This document shows positions 49,021 through 58,429 of a stretch of DNA of 64,000 nt, in pieces. Source of the DNA: Pseudarthrobacter sulfonivorans (lineage in GTDB: Bacteria > Actinomycetota > Actinomycetes > Actinomycetales > Micrococcaceae); the NCBI RefSeq assembly GCF_001484605.1, contig NZ_CP013747.1:4402001-4466000 (forward strand). The letters are read 5' to 3'. Both the position numbers and the translations under genes were made by a program. How positions within the stretch are numbered: the stretch's first letter is position 1; each line of letters opens with the position of its first letter. Below the pieces are notes generated by a model. It made no database searches, had not been told where the DNA came from, and saw only the letters and a list, made by a program, of their open reading frames with translations.

Positions 49021-49463
49021 AGTTCAGGCTTCCCGTTGCTCCGGATTTCGTTGGTTATCGCTGCCAAAGTTTCTGAATCGCCATCGGTAACCGCTGTATG
49101 GCCACTTGCCAGCTGCGAGACCAGGATTTCTCCGCTGCGCGCGCACTTCCGCGAATTTTCTTGCAAGCCCGGGCGACTTGGATCGCGGTCGCAGTAGTAT
49201 CCGTCCACAGCCAACGGCAGTGTCGGATTGGGTCCACGACTTGGCCTCGGCGCTGGTGGCAGCAGACGACGCCTACATCCACTCGTCATTTCTAGACTGT
49301 GCATCCAGATCCTGAATGAGTAGTACTTTCACATTAGATTCGGTGGCTGGCCGTCTTTGGAGAAATGCTTGGTTACGCAGAATTCAGGACTCACAGAGGG
49401 TGATTGGAGCCGTCGAGTCGCGGGCGATGCTGGCCAGTTGCTTGATGTCCCTGATGCCGGCGT
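49021..49463. other. Gene-poor stretch
   Basis: About 440 bases without a supported gene; only short overlapping frames on both strands, no ribosome sites and no recognisable motif. Confidence 0.5.
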
Positions 49464-49707
49464 TCAGGCACCGGTCCCGTCAGTGGCGATGTCGGCCCCA
49501 CCCATGAGGGTCTGGATGGCGTCCAGAAGCGTGACTGACACGGCCAGGTGGAGCGGTGCCCGAGGGAGCCAGGCGTCCGTGCTTCGTCTGCCCCGTGGGC
49601 AACCACCGCTTTGCGCAGCAGTTCATGCAGGACAGGATCCGTGATGGTCTGGCCAAGGACATCGTGCCGTCGGGCCCGCGGGCGAAAGGAAGTTCGATGA
49701 CGTTCAT
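49464..49707 (-). pseudogene. Frameshifted gene remnant
   Basis: Reading the minus strand, MNVIELPFARGPDGT begins at 49707, the coding sense then moves to another frame (DVLGQTITDPVLHELLRKAV and on to AHGADE) and again to a third (LHLAVSVTLLDAIQTLMGG, ending at the stop 49464). Each piece has amino-acid composition of a real protein while the single frames do not. I do not recognise the family. Two frameshifts suggest decay. Confidence 0.4.
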
Positions 49708-50052
49708 GACCGGCTCCTGACTGCTCCTGGTGTTGTACCGGTTATGTGTACGCCCGACAGGAATCGATCACTGGATCAATCAGACGGCGAGGCTGAACAG
49801 GTCCGCCACTTCGTACGTCGATGGCCGGCGGACATGTGGGTATCCATGGATCCCGGCAGAACCGAGAATTGTGTCGAGCGAAGACACGGCCCTCATGTGT
49901 GCGGAGAACTCCGCGCGGCTCACACCGCTGTGGCTGCAGACGGACCCGGATAATGGCGCCGGAACAGCCATCCACCCATCTCCAATGTGAGGGGCCCGCT
50001 GGCGACCCTTTGTACACTAGCCGAAGCTGCGCAGGCGTGGGGGTGGCTGTTA
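49708..50052. other. Gene-poor stretch
   Basis: About 345 bases. Several short frames exist on both strands, none with a ribosome site or recognisable motif. Confidence 0.5.
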
Positions 50053-50334
50053 TCAGGGACGGGGAGTCGGGTAGAGGCTACCCTTGGGAAGCCAGAGCGT
50101 GGAGTAGGTCGCGCCGTCGCGCAGCAGCCGTTCCGATGATTGTGGCCAATCTTGGTCTGTCGTGCAGAACCATCGCGCCAGCCTCAAGCCGCCAATGGTG
50201 ACCTTGTGCTTCTGATAGGCATGCGGCTCGCCGTGCGCGTTGTTGATGATGATGGCGAGAACCGGCAGAGCCTCCAGCTCTACCTCAGTGGTCATGGTGC
50301 CGTCGTCGAGCTCGGGGTCACCTATTCGTTTCAT
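50053..50334 (-). CDS. Possible small protein downstream of repeat R2 (93 aa)
   Basis: Not recognised. The frame starts ATG 50334 with GAGGAGA 8 bases before it, which is the main support. The product begins MKRIGDPELDDGTMTTEVEL, has a short hydrophobic LPVLAIIIN stretch and a Trp-rich C-terminal half ending in TPRP. There is no proper signal peptide. It lies 102 bases downstream of R2 in the same relation that R1 and R3 have to their secreted genes. It might be a fragment. Confidence 0.4.
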   Translation of the reverse strand: MKRIGDPELDDGTMTTEVELEALPVLAIIINNAHGEPHAYQKHKVTIGGLRLARWFCTTDQDWPQSSERLLRDGATYSTLWLPKGSLYPTPRP

Positions 50335-50435
50335 GACCGGGATCTCCTCTGGATCATTTGGGACAAGTGCGGACGGTGATGTTTTTCGGATCCTGAACGG
50401 TATCGAGGTTGATGCAAAGTTCCCTCGCATCCAGT

Positions 50436-50534
50436 GGCTCCGTGTGCATTCCCAAGCTAGGTCTAGCGCGTTCAGGGAAGCTTCTGTGTTTCTTCAGGTC
50501 CCCTTCGGTCAGCGTTGCATCGGGCGTCGTGACC
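50436..50534 (-). repeat. ~95-bp intergenic repeat, copy R2
   Basis: Closest to R1; see the shared 24-base end and TTTCTTCAGGTC core. On the minus strand it precedes the small gene at 50334 and follows the remnant at 50535-50757. Confidence 0.75.
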
Positions 50535-50757
50535 TGTTTCCGCAGCCCTCCGGAGCTCGCTACTGCTGTAGTAGGTTCCCGCGTCTTCATAGAGCCCACG
50601 GTCCTTGGCTAGAATCCCCAGGGCGTTGAGGCGGGCCGGCTGGCAGAAGGGGAGAATCCCGCGCTTGTGCGAGAGCAAAGGCGCTAGCCAGGGTGACCAC
50701 CAATTCGTCATAGCCTGCGGATAGCCGTTGGCTGTTTCCTTTATGGACGAGAATGGC
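50535..50757 (-). pseudogene. TPR-type regulator remnant
   Basis: On the minus strand GYDELVVTLASAFALAQARD is followed, after a frame change near 50638, by RLNALGILAKDRGLYEDAGT with a TPR-like pattern. No start codon or upstream domain is present. It lies directly before R2, as the truncated NB-ARC/TPR gene lies directly before R3, so it may be the last trace of a similar regulator. Confidence 0.35.
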
Positions 50758-50993
50758 GCAGTACGAGGTCGCCGTCCACCTGCACAAGATCGCGGGAATC
50801 CAGCAGGCTCAGGGAGACTACTCATATGCTGAGGCCACCCTGAGTGAAGCGCTGGCGTGCACGATCGACCACTTTGTTCTCACTCTCGGCAATCTCGTCC
50901 CATCGGGGCTTGGATCGGCGAGGACCGCAAATGGTCGCAGCCATGCAGGCCATGGACAGGGTCGAGGAAGCCATCACCCAACTGCGTTCTTAG
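50753..50993 (+). pseudogene. Possible TPR fragment on the plus strand
   Basis: The frame from 50753 encodes a TPR-like helix pair (KIAGIQQAQGDYSYAEATLS), then coding sense shifts to another frame ending VAAMQAMDRVEEAITQLRS at the stop 50991. No upstream part is found. Weak call based on residue pattern only. Confidence 0.25.
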
Positions 50994-51182
50994 CGGCCTA
51001 CTGAGGTATGACCCGGGCAGCTGCCGCTGCCTTTTCTGGACGATCTGCTCAAACGTCGAACAGCTGTCAATCGTCATGGGATCCAGTGTTTAGTTCAGGA
51101 TTGGTCCTCGCCGCTACGCACCGCCCGGCTGTCAGACCAGCCTCTGGTTCCACCGTTAGTCAGACGATCCCGCCAACGTACG

Positions 51183-51216
51183 TACTTGGGGGCCCCTACA
51201 TAGGGGCCCCCAAGTA
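51183..51216 (-). terminator. 16-bp perfect hairpin after the FN3 gene
   Basis: TACTTGGGGGCCCCTA and its exact complement are separated by only CA. It lies 106 bases beyond the minus-strand stop at 51322 and is the likely end of that transcript. Confidence 0.7.
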
Positions 51217-51321
51217 TCTCTGTTGTTGATTCGCCCGCTAGAGAGCGAAGACACCGGATTCAATTGTGTGAAGCGCGTCTTGTCCTGCAGAGGAGGAGTG
51301 GCTTAGGCATTACGCTCGTTG

Positions 51322-52089
51322 CTATTCCATAACATAGTCCGGAGTGGCGCACACTTCATTGGATGGCAGTGACTGGCCCCGGCTGTTCATTGCGACCACT
51401 CGGAAGCAGTAGTCCTGGCCCCAAATCAAGTTGTCCGCTAGCATTTGCTCCGTTGCCGAACTCGGTGGCCGTGATACCAGCACTTTGTTGAGCACCCAAG
51501 AACTATCCCCGGCCCGCTTGGTGTAGAGGCCGTAGCCCCACTCCCAGACAACGGAGCGGCCGAATGAGAGCCCAACAGAATTAGCCCCTATGAGCGTGAC
51601 TCGAAGATTCGTCGGTCGGGACGGTGCTGCCGGAACTGCGCATGCCTCCGGGCTGTATTTGACTCCGCCCAGGTTGGCTGCACTGATGTGGTAGCAAAAG
51701 ATCGTCCCATAGGGCACCGCGTGAGTGATTGTGTAGGTCTTGCCTGTGGTGCTGATTGACGTGCTGGGCAGGCTGGGGGCGTTTTTCCATGCCCCTCCGT
51801 GGTCGCGGTACTGGACCCCGAACACAAGCTCATTGGTCGACCTGTCCGTCCAGGTCAGCGTCACCTGCGTGCTGCCGTTGTGGACCGCCGTCGGCGTGCT
51901 AGGGGCCAGCGGGGCAGCAGGCAGTGTCGGCTGCCCAACGGGGCCGGATGCATTGGCCGGTGATAGACCCAGTAGGCCCAAAATTGGCAGTGATAGGCAC
52001 AAGGCGAGCAGTATCTTGAATCGTCGGCCAGCCTTGGCTGCCGGCCGGGTATCACGGTGGTTGGCCGGGTTCATGAGAGTGTAAAACAT
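51322..52089 (-). CDS. Secreted protein with two FN3-like domains
   Basis: A 255-residue exported protein. A basic N-terminal stretch (AKAGRRFK) and the hydrophobic ILLALCLSLPILGLLGL end in an ANA cleavage site near residue 47. Two FN3-like domains follow (about residues 60-155 and 156-252), each with paired cysteines toward the end. ATG 52089 has AGGAAG 7 bases before it and is preferred over the longer frame from 52305. It is downstream of repeat R3 and has no catalytic domain, so a binding role is inferred. Confidence 0.8.
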   Translation of the reverse strand: MFYTLMNPANHRDTRPAAKAGRRFKILLALCLSLPILGLLGLSPANASGPVGQPTLPAAPLAPSTPTAVHNGSTQVTLTWTDRSTNELVFGVQYRDHGGAWKNAPSLPSTSISTTGKTYTITHAVPYGTIFCYHISAANLGGVKYSPEACAVPAAPSRPTNLRVTLIGANSVGLSFGRSVVWEWGYGLYTKRAGDSSWVLNKVLVSRPPSSATEQMLADNLIWGQDYCFRVVAMNSRGQSLPSNEVCATPDYVME

Positions 52090-52287
52090 GGAAAGCTTCC
52101 TAACGTCCTGGTGATGCTTGGGATGTGTGGACATGCCTTTCGCCGCCTTTATAGGCGTGCTGGACCTGATTTTTCTAAAGTCCTCGCGTGGCAGGTGTGT
52201 ATCGCTTGACTGGACAAGCGATTTTCCGCTGGGCCCGAAAGTAGACGGGGCGGGCATTGGTATATTGATGGTGCGGTTCCCTGTTCT

Positions 52288-52380
52288 GGGTCCGGCAACT
52301 CCCAAGTTAGGTTCCGCGCCTTCACGAAAGCTTTTGTTTTTCTTCAGAACCTTGTGGCCAACGCATATCGACGTCGTGCC
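52288..52380 (-). repeat. ~95-bp intergenic repeat, copy R3
   Basis: More divergent than R1 and R2 but colinear: TCCCAAG, TTAGG, CGCCTTCA, GAAAGCTT, TTTCTTCAG and CGTCGTG occur in the same order and spacing. It lies 199 bases upstream of the FN3 gene and 36 bases beyond the stop of the truncated NB-ARC gene. Confidence 0.65.
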
Positions 52381-52415
52381 AAGTGCCGCAGGCTTCCCAG
52401 TAGAACGTTTCGGAT

Positions 52416-54251
52416 TTAGCTCGCTGCTGGCCTGCGAGAGGCCTCAGGGACTGGGAGTTGGGAGAAGAACGGCGTCTCAAGTTCACTCCGCGCTAGAGAG
52501 ATGGCTGTTGCCAGCGGCAATTGGTCACCTTCCTGCCATTCCCGGGCGTACTCGTCGTCTCCGAGGATCGTTCGTGCTGTCTGACTGGCTTGCTCGAGCC
52601 AACGGACTAGGAACGGGTGCGATGCGGCGCCGATTGCGGTTCGCAGATGCTCTGCCGCGCCCATCAGGATGACCTGCTGCTCAGTGTTTCTTCGGGCACC
52701 TGACACTTCGGCTGCCATGAAGATCGCAAGTGACAGGCCCCAAAGTCCGCCGAGTCTTTGGAAGATCTGGAATCCCTCACTGAAGTACGGAACGGCTTGG
52801 GTCAGGTTTCCGGCGTACCAGTGGGAGACGCCGAGGGCGAGTGTCGCCCACCCCGTGCACTCCGGATCCTGGTGCGGACCGCTGGCTGAGAGGCATTGCT
52901 CTGCGAGGGTTCCGGTCAGTTCGTATTGAGCACGACAGAGAGCCACGCTGGTCATGAAGACGAAAGCCCAGCTCTCAAGCCACGAGTCTTTGGCAGTAAT
53001 GGCGTTCTCCAGCGACTCTTTAAGGAAGCTATCGGCCTCGTCAAGTTCGCCTTGGAACATGGAACATAAGCCAAGGTACTGCAGAGCATGGGCCAGGGAG
53101 GCACGGTCTCCGGTTCCGCGGGCCAAGCCGACGGCCTCCCTGCAGGCGCTCATTGTGGTGAGAGGGTCTCCTTGAATGACTGCAAGCGTCGCTTCACCGA
53201 GAAGGACCCGAGTGCGGGCTTGGTTTGAGATGTCGCGACCAGGCCGGAGGACCTGTTCTATCCAACGACGACCTTCGCTGTAGTGGCCGTGCAGGTCCCA
53301 AAATGGATACAGAGATCCCGCAATGCGCGCTGCCGTTTCAAAATCACGGATCTGCATCGATATTTCAAGTGCCGAACGAAGGTTGTCATGGTCCAGACTG
53401 AGGCGATCCAGCCATGTCTCCTGGTCGGGGCCTCGCAGCGCAGATGCTGCATGTTCCGCCACAATGAGGTAGTAGGACGCATGAAGCATCCGCATGCGTT
53501 CCAACTGGTTGTTCGATTGCAGTCGCTCCAGTCCGAACAGGCGCAGACTGTCGAGCAGTCGGTAGCGGCGCCCCGAAACACCACGGTCCTCACTGACGAC
53601 TAGTGATTTGTCCACTAAGCGGCTAAGAGTCATGGCGACTGGATCCCCTGATTGTTCGTGTGAATCGGTGAGCGACTCTGCAGCCTCGAGAGTGAACCCT
53701 CCGACGAATACGGCAAGGCTGTCGAAAAGTTGTCGTTCGGCCCGGTTCAGGAGTCCATAGCTCCAATCTGCTACGGCCCGCAGTGTTTGATGTCTGGCGA
53801 GCGGTGCGTGCGTTGAGCCGTTCAGGAGGTCAAATCGGTCGTTCAGGCGCTGAGCGATGATGTGAACATCTAGGGAGTTCACCAGCGCGGCCGCCAATTC
53901 AATGGCGAGGGGCAGCCCATCCAGCCTTTGGCATATCGTAATGATCGCCTGGCTGTTGCTGTGGTCGAGTCGGAATCCGGGACGAACGGCCGACGCCCGT
54001 TCCACCATGAGATTAACCGAGTCGGATTGCAGCAGGGCCGGAATTTCCGCAGGACCGGGTTTGGGTATGCCCAGGCCGCCGAGGGTCCGCAGAGTTTCTC
54101 CTGCAAGACCGAGCCTCTCCTGGCTTGTCGCCAAAATGGATATATTCGGACAGGACCTAAGCAGCCGATAGACGAGGGCAGAGACGTCATCGACCAGGTA
54201 TTCGCAACCATCCAGTATCAGGAGCGTCTTTTCCCGCTGTAACCGGTCTTT
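52416..54251 (-). pseudogene. 5'-truncated NB-ARC/TPR regulator (AfsR/LuxR-type ATPase)
   Basis: The open frame from TTG 54134 gives 572 residues: the end of an NB-ARC ATPase (QRLDGLPLAIELAAA, the GLPLA motif), a winged-helix part and a long TPR region. The frame continues upstream without a start to a TAG at 54252, and that extension encodes a Walker B, LLILDGCEYLV. No Walker A or DNA-binding domain is found further upstream. The gene therefore lacks its N-terminal part. It may be a dead copy or a fragment still made from TTG 54134. Confidence 0.75.
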
Positions 54252-54640
54252 CTATCTGCCGTACTTAAACCTCGACGTCGTCCTTTTTCGGACTAACCCA
54301 AGCCGTGTGTCCAGTACGTTCCTAGATTAACAATTCCATTTCTAAATTCGCCATACCTTAACAGTTGTTAATTTAGAACCGACGAAAGCGTTCAACCGGC
54401 GCCTGCGCAGCCTGGTTCGCCGTCTCAGCGCGGCTCGCGCGGGATCTCAAACTTCATGGGGGAGCGAGGCAGTGGACTGTCCGACCCGTTCACCGTTCCA
54501 CCATTGCGCTGCCGTCTGGACCGGCATGTTACTCATAGGCTGACAATGCGCCGTGTGCCGAACCCGCGAATATTTCTTTGGCAGGGGAACCATATCCACC
54601 TGTCCTGCATGAATGGAAAACCCTGACGCTCGGATGTTGT
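54252..54640. other. Gene-poor stretch with AT-rich inverted repeats
   Basis: No supported gene. It contains the AT-rich inverted repeats at 54340-54378 in otherwise GC-rich DNA. Confidence 0.5.
54340..54378. repeat. Nested AT-rich inverted repeats
   Basis: TTCTAAATT (54340-54348) pairs with AATTTAGAA (54370-54378), and inside lies TTAAC-AGTT-GTTAA (54358-54371). It is an AT-rich island near the truncated regulator and could be an operator, a promoter region or an element scar. Confidence 0.5.
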
Positions 54641-54715
54641 CTAGCAATGGCCACAGGTCTGGGCGAACACGGCCCATGCCGCCTCGAACTTGTTGGCTAC
54701 CTGCTCGTCAGTCAT
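54641..54715 (-). CDS. Possible 24-residue peptide gene
   Basis: ATG 54715 is preceded by AGGGGGA at 5 bases and encodes MTDEQVANKFEAAWAVFAQT ending CGHC before a TAG. The amphipathic helix-like start looks like the N-terminus of a real protein. It may be a genuine small protein or a gene cut short. Confidence 0.3.
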   Translation of the reverse strand: MTDEQVANKFEAAWAVFAQTCGHC

Positions 54716-55100
54716 GAATCCCCCTGAGGGTTGCCGGGCAGCCAGCCTTCCCGCTGCTTACAGACTAGGGGACGTTGAGAACGGGTACCCGATGCCCCAC
54801 GCCGTCAGCTCGCGCGGCTTCCGGCCGGGGCGCAGCGGCCATTGGCGAGGGCTGTCTTGATGTTGACCTTGGGGGTGTACGAGATGGATCTGTACTGGAA
54901 GAGCCGGACTGCGAGAAAGAACACTGGTCCAGTATCCTGCGTGCCAGAAGCGGCTTAAGGTCTTTCCCCTCAACCTTCTATTCGGACTGGCGCCTGAAAT
55001 CCTCTGCGACGCCAACCCTTCGCGCAACGGCGGTCACTGCGTTCCTGTCAACATAGTCTTGGCATTGAGACGTAGGGAACCACAGCCGCAGGGGGTAGAA
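54716..55100. other. Upstream region of the nuclease-like gene
   Basis: About 385 bases with no supported gene; presumably holds the promoter of the gene at 55101. I see no convincing promoter pair. Confidence 0.5.
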
Positions 55101-57536
55101 ATGAGCAGGTTCAAGGAACCAACTGCTCGCGTTGTTCTGAACAACGACGAAGGAGTCGCAGTGTTCGCAGCCAATGTCCAAAGGGCGGGTAATGGGCTGA
55201 TCGCTGCAGAATCGTGGGACGATCTCCGCGATCAAGTACCGTCAGTATTGGCTGAAGCTGTCCGTTCGATTCGGGACGGGCTCGGTGGAATGGATCTTTG
55301 GGACGTGCTCGAAGTCCTGCGGCAGCTAACTGCACATGGAGACCTGGGAGAGTTCAGGGAGAGCCTGAACACAAGCTTGCCGGCAGTTGTGGAAGTCGTG
55401 GCACTGATCGGACTCGCTAATGACTCAGACTTGGAGCCGCCCGTCAACAACGCCTCGGCGGGACAAAAAGGCCCTGCAATTCCTCAGATTTTGGAGGCCG
55501 CTGAGCGCATCGTTAGGCTTGCGCAATTAGTGGCTATCTCGTCCTCCTCTGACACGCACTTGGGGCGGACTGCCGAGCTCACCGGGCTCCTCCGGACTTT
55601 TGAGGTGACTGTAAGGGGTAGAAACTACCTCTCGATCTCCCGCCAGATTGTTCAAAGTATCTTTGGCCCAGCTCCGATCCGGGATTTGACCAGTAGGCAT
55701 GCCAGCTTCACTCCTGATGATGTAAGTGGCTTGTGGGACGCAATTCAGAAATGTCGCCAAAAGAAGCATGAAGGCAACATTGCGCGATTCGAGAACCTCG
55801 TGGAGGTCACCGAAGCTGGCGTCAGCCTTTCACCGGATCAAATTTTGGAGGGGCGCACTCTTTTCGAGTCGTTGTTTGCAGCGCCGGGGCAAGGTATTTC
55901 CTTCACAGCTGCGGAGCTAGCGACCCTCTCAGGGCTTGCTACAAACATAGTGAAGGACATTCTCAACTGTTTCAGTCTCGATTCCGTCCCTGTAAGCGCG
56001 TATGAAGCCTGCAAAAAGTTCGTCCACGGCGAGAACCTGCTGTCGGGTAAGGGAATGCTGCGTCGCGCCGATTCCTACCTCGCTATCGGCGATCCCATGC
56101 CGCATGACTACGTTCGCCCCGTCATAGAAGCCAGATTGAAGAAGCACACCAAACCCTGGAGCCAGTACCAGCGACACCGCGACCGCTGGGTGGAGTCCTC
56201 CGCTGGGGAAACTTTGGCAAAGCTTCTGGGCGTTTCCTCGTCATCCGTGCGTTCTCTCGAGTATCGGGCACCCGATCCAGCGGCAGGCCAGTGCGACCTG
56301 TCGAAAGGCTCAAGAGACCCTTTCGCAAACTCGCTCGATACAGAAGCGGACGCGCTTCTTGTCATCGACGACGTCGCAGTTTGCGTCGAGGTGAAGGCCG
56401 GTTCGATTACCGATAAGGCCCGCTCAGGCAATGTAAAGCGCGTTGAAACTGACCTGCGGAAAACAATCGGCGAGGCTGCTGAACAAGCTTCACGCTTGGA
56501 GTCGTTAGTCAGGGAACATCACGGCTTGTGGACGCCGAAGGGGAAATGGCTAGACCTTTCAGACGTACAGGAAGTTCACACGGTCGTCGTATGTCTAGAC
56601 GACTGGGGCCCGCTGGCCATAGCCACCGACGCCTTGGTAAGGGCAGAAATTTTGCAGTCGGAGACCATCCCATGGCTCGTGTCCCTGCATGACCTCTTGG
56701 TCATCTCGTCGATTATGACCCGTCCAGCAGACTTCCTGACATACCTCCGCCGTCGTACCGACCCCTCCACGTCGCGCTTGCTCATGGCAAGCGATGAGCT
56801 CGATATTGCAATGTGGTACATAAGTGGCGGCCTGTACTTTGAACCTGATCCCGATTCAGTTCACAAGAGGTACCCGCTCACAGCGCGTCCCACGCAGGCA
56901 GATCGGAAACTGTTTAGAAGAAGCAACGTTCGCACACACGTCGTTACTCACACGGATCCCTTAGACGCTTGGATGTACTACACGGAAGGCCAGACCGAGA
57001 TTCCAGCCGCGCGGCCTGAACGAAAGCACGTAGCACCTGTAGAGGAGCTGGTTGACTCCCTCCACCAGCGCAAAGTGCGCGGATGGCTGAGAGCTGGGGC
57101 TGATCTCGCTGCTCTATCACAGGAGAGCCAGGAGTTGATGGCCGAGCATGTCCAGCGCATCGTCGCAATGACTGTCCAAGACGCAGGGTTCCATACTTCC
57201 TTGCAGACCTATGCGGGTCCGTGGGGGCATTTGGGTTTCTTTATCGGCTCCAAGCCGCCTACTTGGGCTATCGCTGAGTGCGCTGACCGACTTCGGAACT
57301 ACGTACGACTGAAGAAGCACCAGTTACAGTTGGACCGATCCATGGGCATCTTAATCGATACAGCCGGACAGGTGGTATGGGCAGAGTACACGAACGCAGC
57401 CCACCTTCCAGACCTATCTCTGGACCAGGAAGTTGCGGCGAGCGGTCTCCTGACACCTGCCCAGATGCGGTCTGATGGTCCTAAGCCACCACAGGTCCGC
57501 CGCAAAAAGAAGCCCAAAAAGCCGAGGCGACGGTAA
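55101..57536 (+). CDS. Large protein with a PD-(D/E)XK nuclease-like core (811 aa)
   Basis: Not assignable to a named system. ATG 55101 is preceded by AGGGGG; the longer reading from 55059 lacks this. The first ~330 residues are mostly helical. A restriction-endonuclease-like core is visible as Asp417 (EADALLVIDD) and Glu430-x-Lys432 (VCVEVKAG). The remaining ~380 residues have no obvious motif and end in a very basic tail (RRKKKPKKPRRR) suited to nucleic acid binding. It stands next to a nuclease-NACHT gene in an accessory block, so a role in phage defence or DNA processing is inferred. Confidence 0.75.
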   Translation: MSRFKEPTARVVLNNDEGVAVFAANVQRAGNGLIAAESWDDLRDQVPSVLAEAVRSIRDGLGGMDLWDVLEVLRQLTAHGDLGEFRESLNTSLPAVVEVVALIGLANDSDLEPPVNNASAGQKGPAIPQILEAAERIVRLAQLVAISSSSDTHLGRTAELTGLLRTFEVTVRGRNYLSISRQIVQSIFGPAPIRDLTSRHASFTPDDVSGLWDAIQKCRQKKHEGNIARFENLVEVTEAGVSLSPDQILEGRTLFESLFAAPGQGISFTAAELATLSGLATNIVKDILNCFSLDSVPVSAYEACKKFVHGENLLSGKGMLRRADSYLAIGDPMPHDYVRPVIEARLKKHTKPWSQYQRHRDRWVESSAGETLAKLLGVSSSSVRSLEYRAPDPAAGQCDLSKGSRDPFANSLDTEADALLVIDDVAVCVEVKAGSITDKARSGNVKRVETDLRKTIGEAAEQASRLESLVREHHGLWTPKGKWLDLSDVQEVHTVVVCLDDWGPLAIATDALVRAEILQSETIPWLVSLHDLLVISSIMTRPADFLTYLRRRTDPSTSRLLMASDELDIAMWYISGGLYFEPDPDSVHKRYPLTARPTQADRKLFRRSNVRTHVVTHTDPLDAWMYYTEGQTEIPAARPERKHVAPVEELVDSLHQRKVRGWLRAGADLAALSQESQELMAEHVQRIVAMTVQDAGFHTSLQTYAGPWGHLGFFIGSKPPTWAIAECADRLRNYVRLKKHQLQLDRSMGILIDTAGQVVWAEYTNAAHLPDLSLDQEVAASGLLTPAQMRSDGPKPPQVRRKKKPKKPRRR

Positions 57537-57807
57537 ACCATTTCCCATCTTTAGCAGGACACGGTGGTCATTACCGACAAATTCTTTGCAGTGTTCAAGC
57601 CTGTCGCGATGAGTTTGCATCTTGGCAGGAGTGCGGCCCAGCCACACTTCTTTTGGAAGGTGCCCAGTACTCATATCTTCGATCGATTTGACGCCTAGCC
57701 TCGGGAGGTATTCGAGGAGCGAAGCGAATCGATTACCGCGACTCTCACGGGCAGCTCTCGCTTAGCAGATGCGCCCTAGTAATGCTGTTGGGGCGCAGTT
57801 CTGTCAC

Positions 57808-58425
57808 CTAGAGTTGGGCTCCCATTCGGTCACGAATCTCCTGGAGCCGACCAGCAAGATTCGGCCCAGAGCGGAAGCACCCAGATCGAATGCAACTTGT
57901 AGAACCAGGTGGGTTGACTGTCCGACACGAAATACACATCCAACTTGTCGGAGACTGATTTCCGACGTGGTCTAGAACTGCTCGAATGTTGGGGGGATGC
58001 AATTTGGCGGCTTGGTCAAGAGCAGTTAACCGGACGTGGCCATCCGGATCTTCCAGAAGGCGGTAATGCTGAGAGCTGAGGTAGCCGTCCTCCGAACTTT
58101 CGCACAGCTCCGCCGCGACTGCCCTGAGTACCGGGTCTGTACTGTCGTACCAACACTCCGGTTCCGGGCCGGCGACGAGTGAGCAAAGTGTATGGGCCCC
58201 GATCCGCAGGTGCTCGCAGCTACTCGCCAGAATTGGGAGCCTCTCACGCAGCATCGACGCTGCGGGCTCGGCCACAGGGGCATCCCATAGTGCAGTAGCC
58301 ACATACCAGGCGTGTGCCCTTCCCCAGGTGATCATCCTAGACAGGAGGGCGATCGCATCGGTGGCGTCCGTGACCTTGTCCCAACGATGCTGGTGCCGAC
58401 CGGAGGCTTTGTCAAAGAGCCGCGT
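57808..58425 (-). pseudogene. C-terminal part of the IS-split NACHT protein
   Basis: A 205-residue piece that continues the frame of the gene at 59762-62770 once the insertion sequence and one TTGAC copy are removed (junction ...IMS-TRLFDK...). It ends with a zinc-ribbon-like segment, CISCRTVNPPGSTSC and a later cysteine. The segment from ATG 58335 could still be made as an orphan peptide, but it has no own promoter that I can see. Confidence 0.8.
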
Positions 58426-58429
58426 TGAC
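58425..58429 (+). other. Target-site duplication, left copy (TTGAC)
   Basis: TTGAC here and at 59761-59765 bracket the insertion sequence; collapsing them restores one open frame through the interrupted gene. Confidence 0.75.

Noticed and set aside
54775..55056. 93-codon plus-strand frame before the nuclease-like gene
   Set aside because: No ribosome site, untypical composition and no motif; the region is more likely the promoter area of the gene at 55101.
57414..57674. 86-codon minus-strand frame overlapping the end of the nuclease-like gene
   Set aside because: Overlaps a better supported gene on the opposite strand and has no ribosome site.
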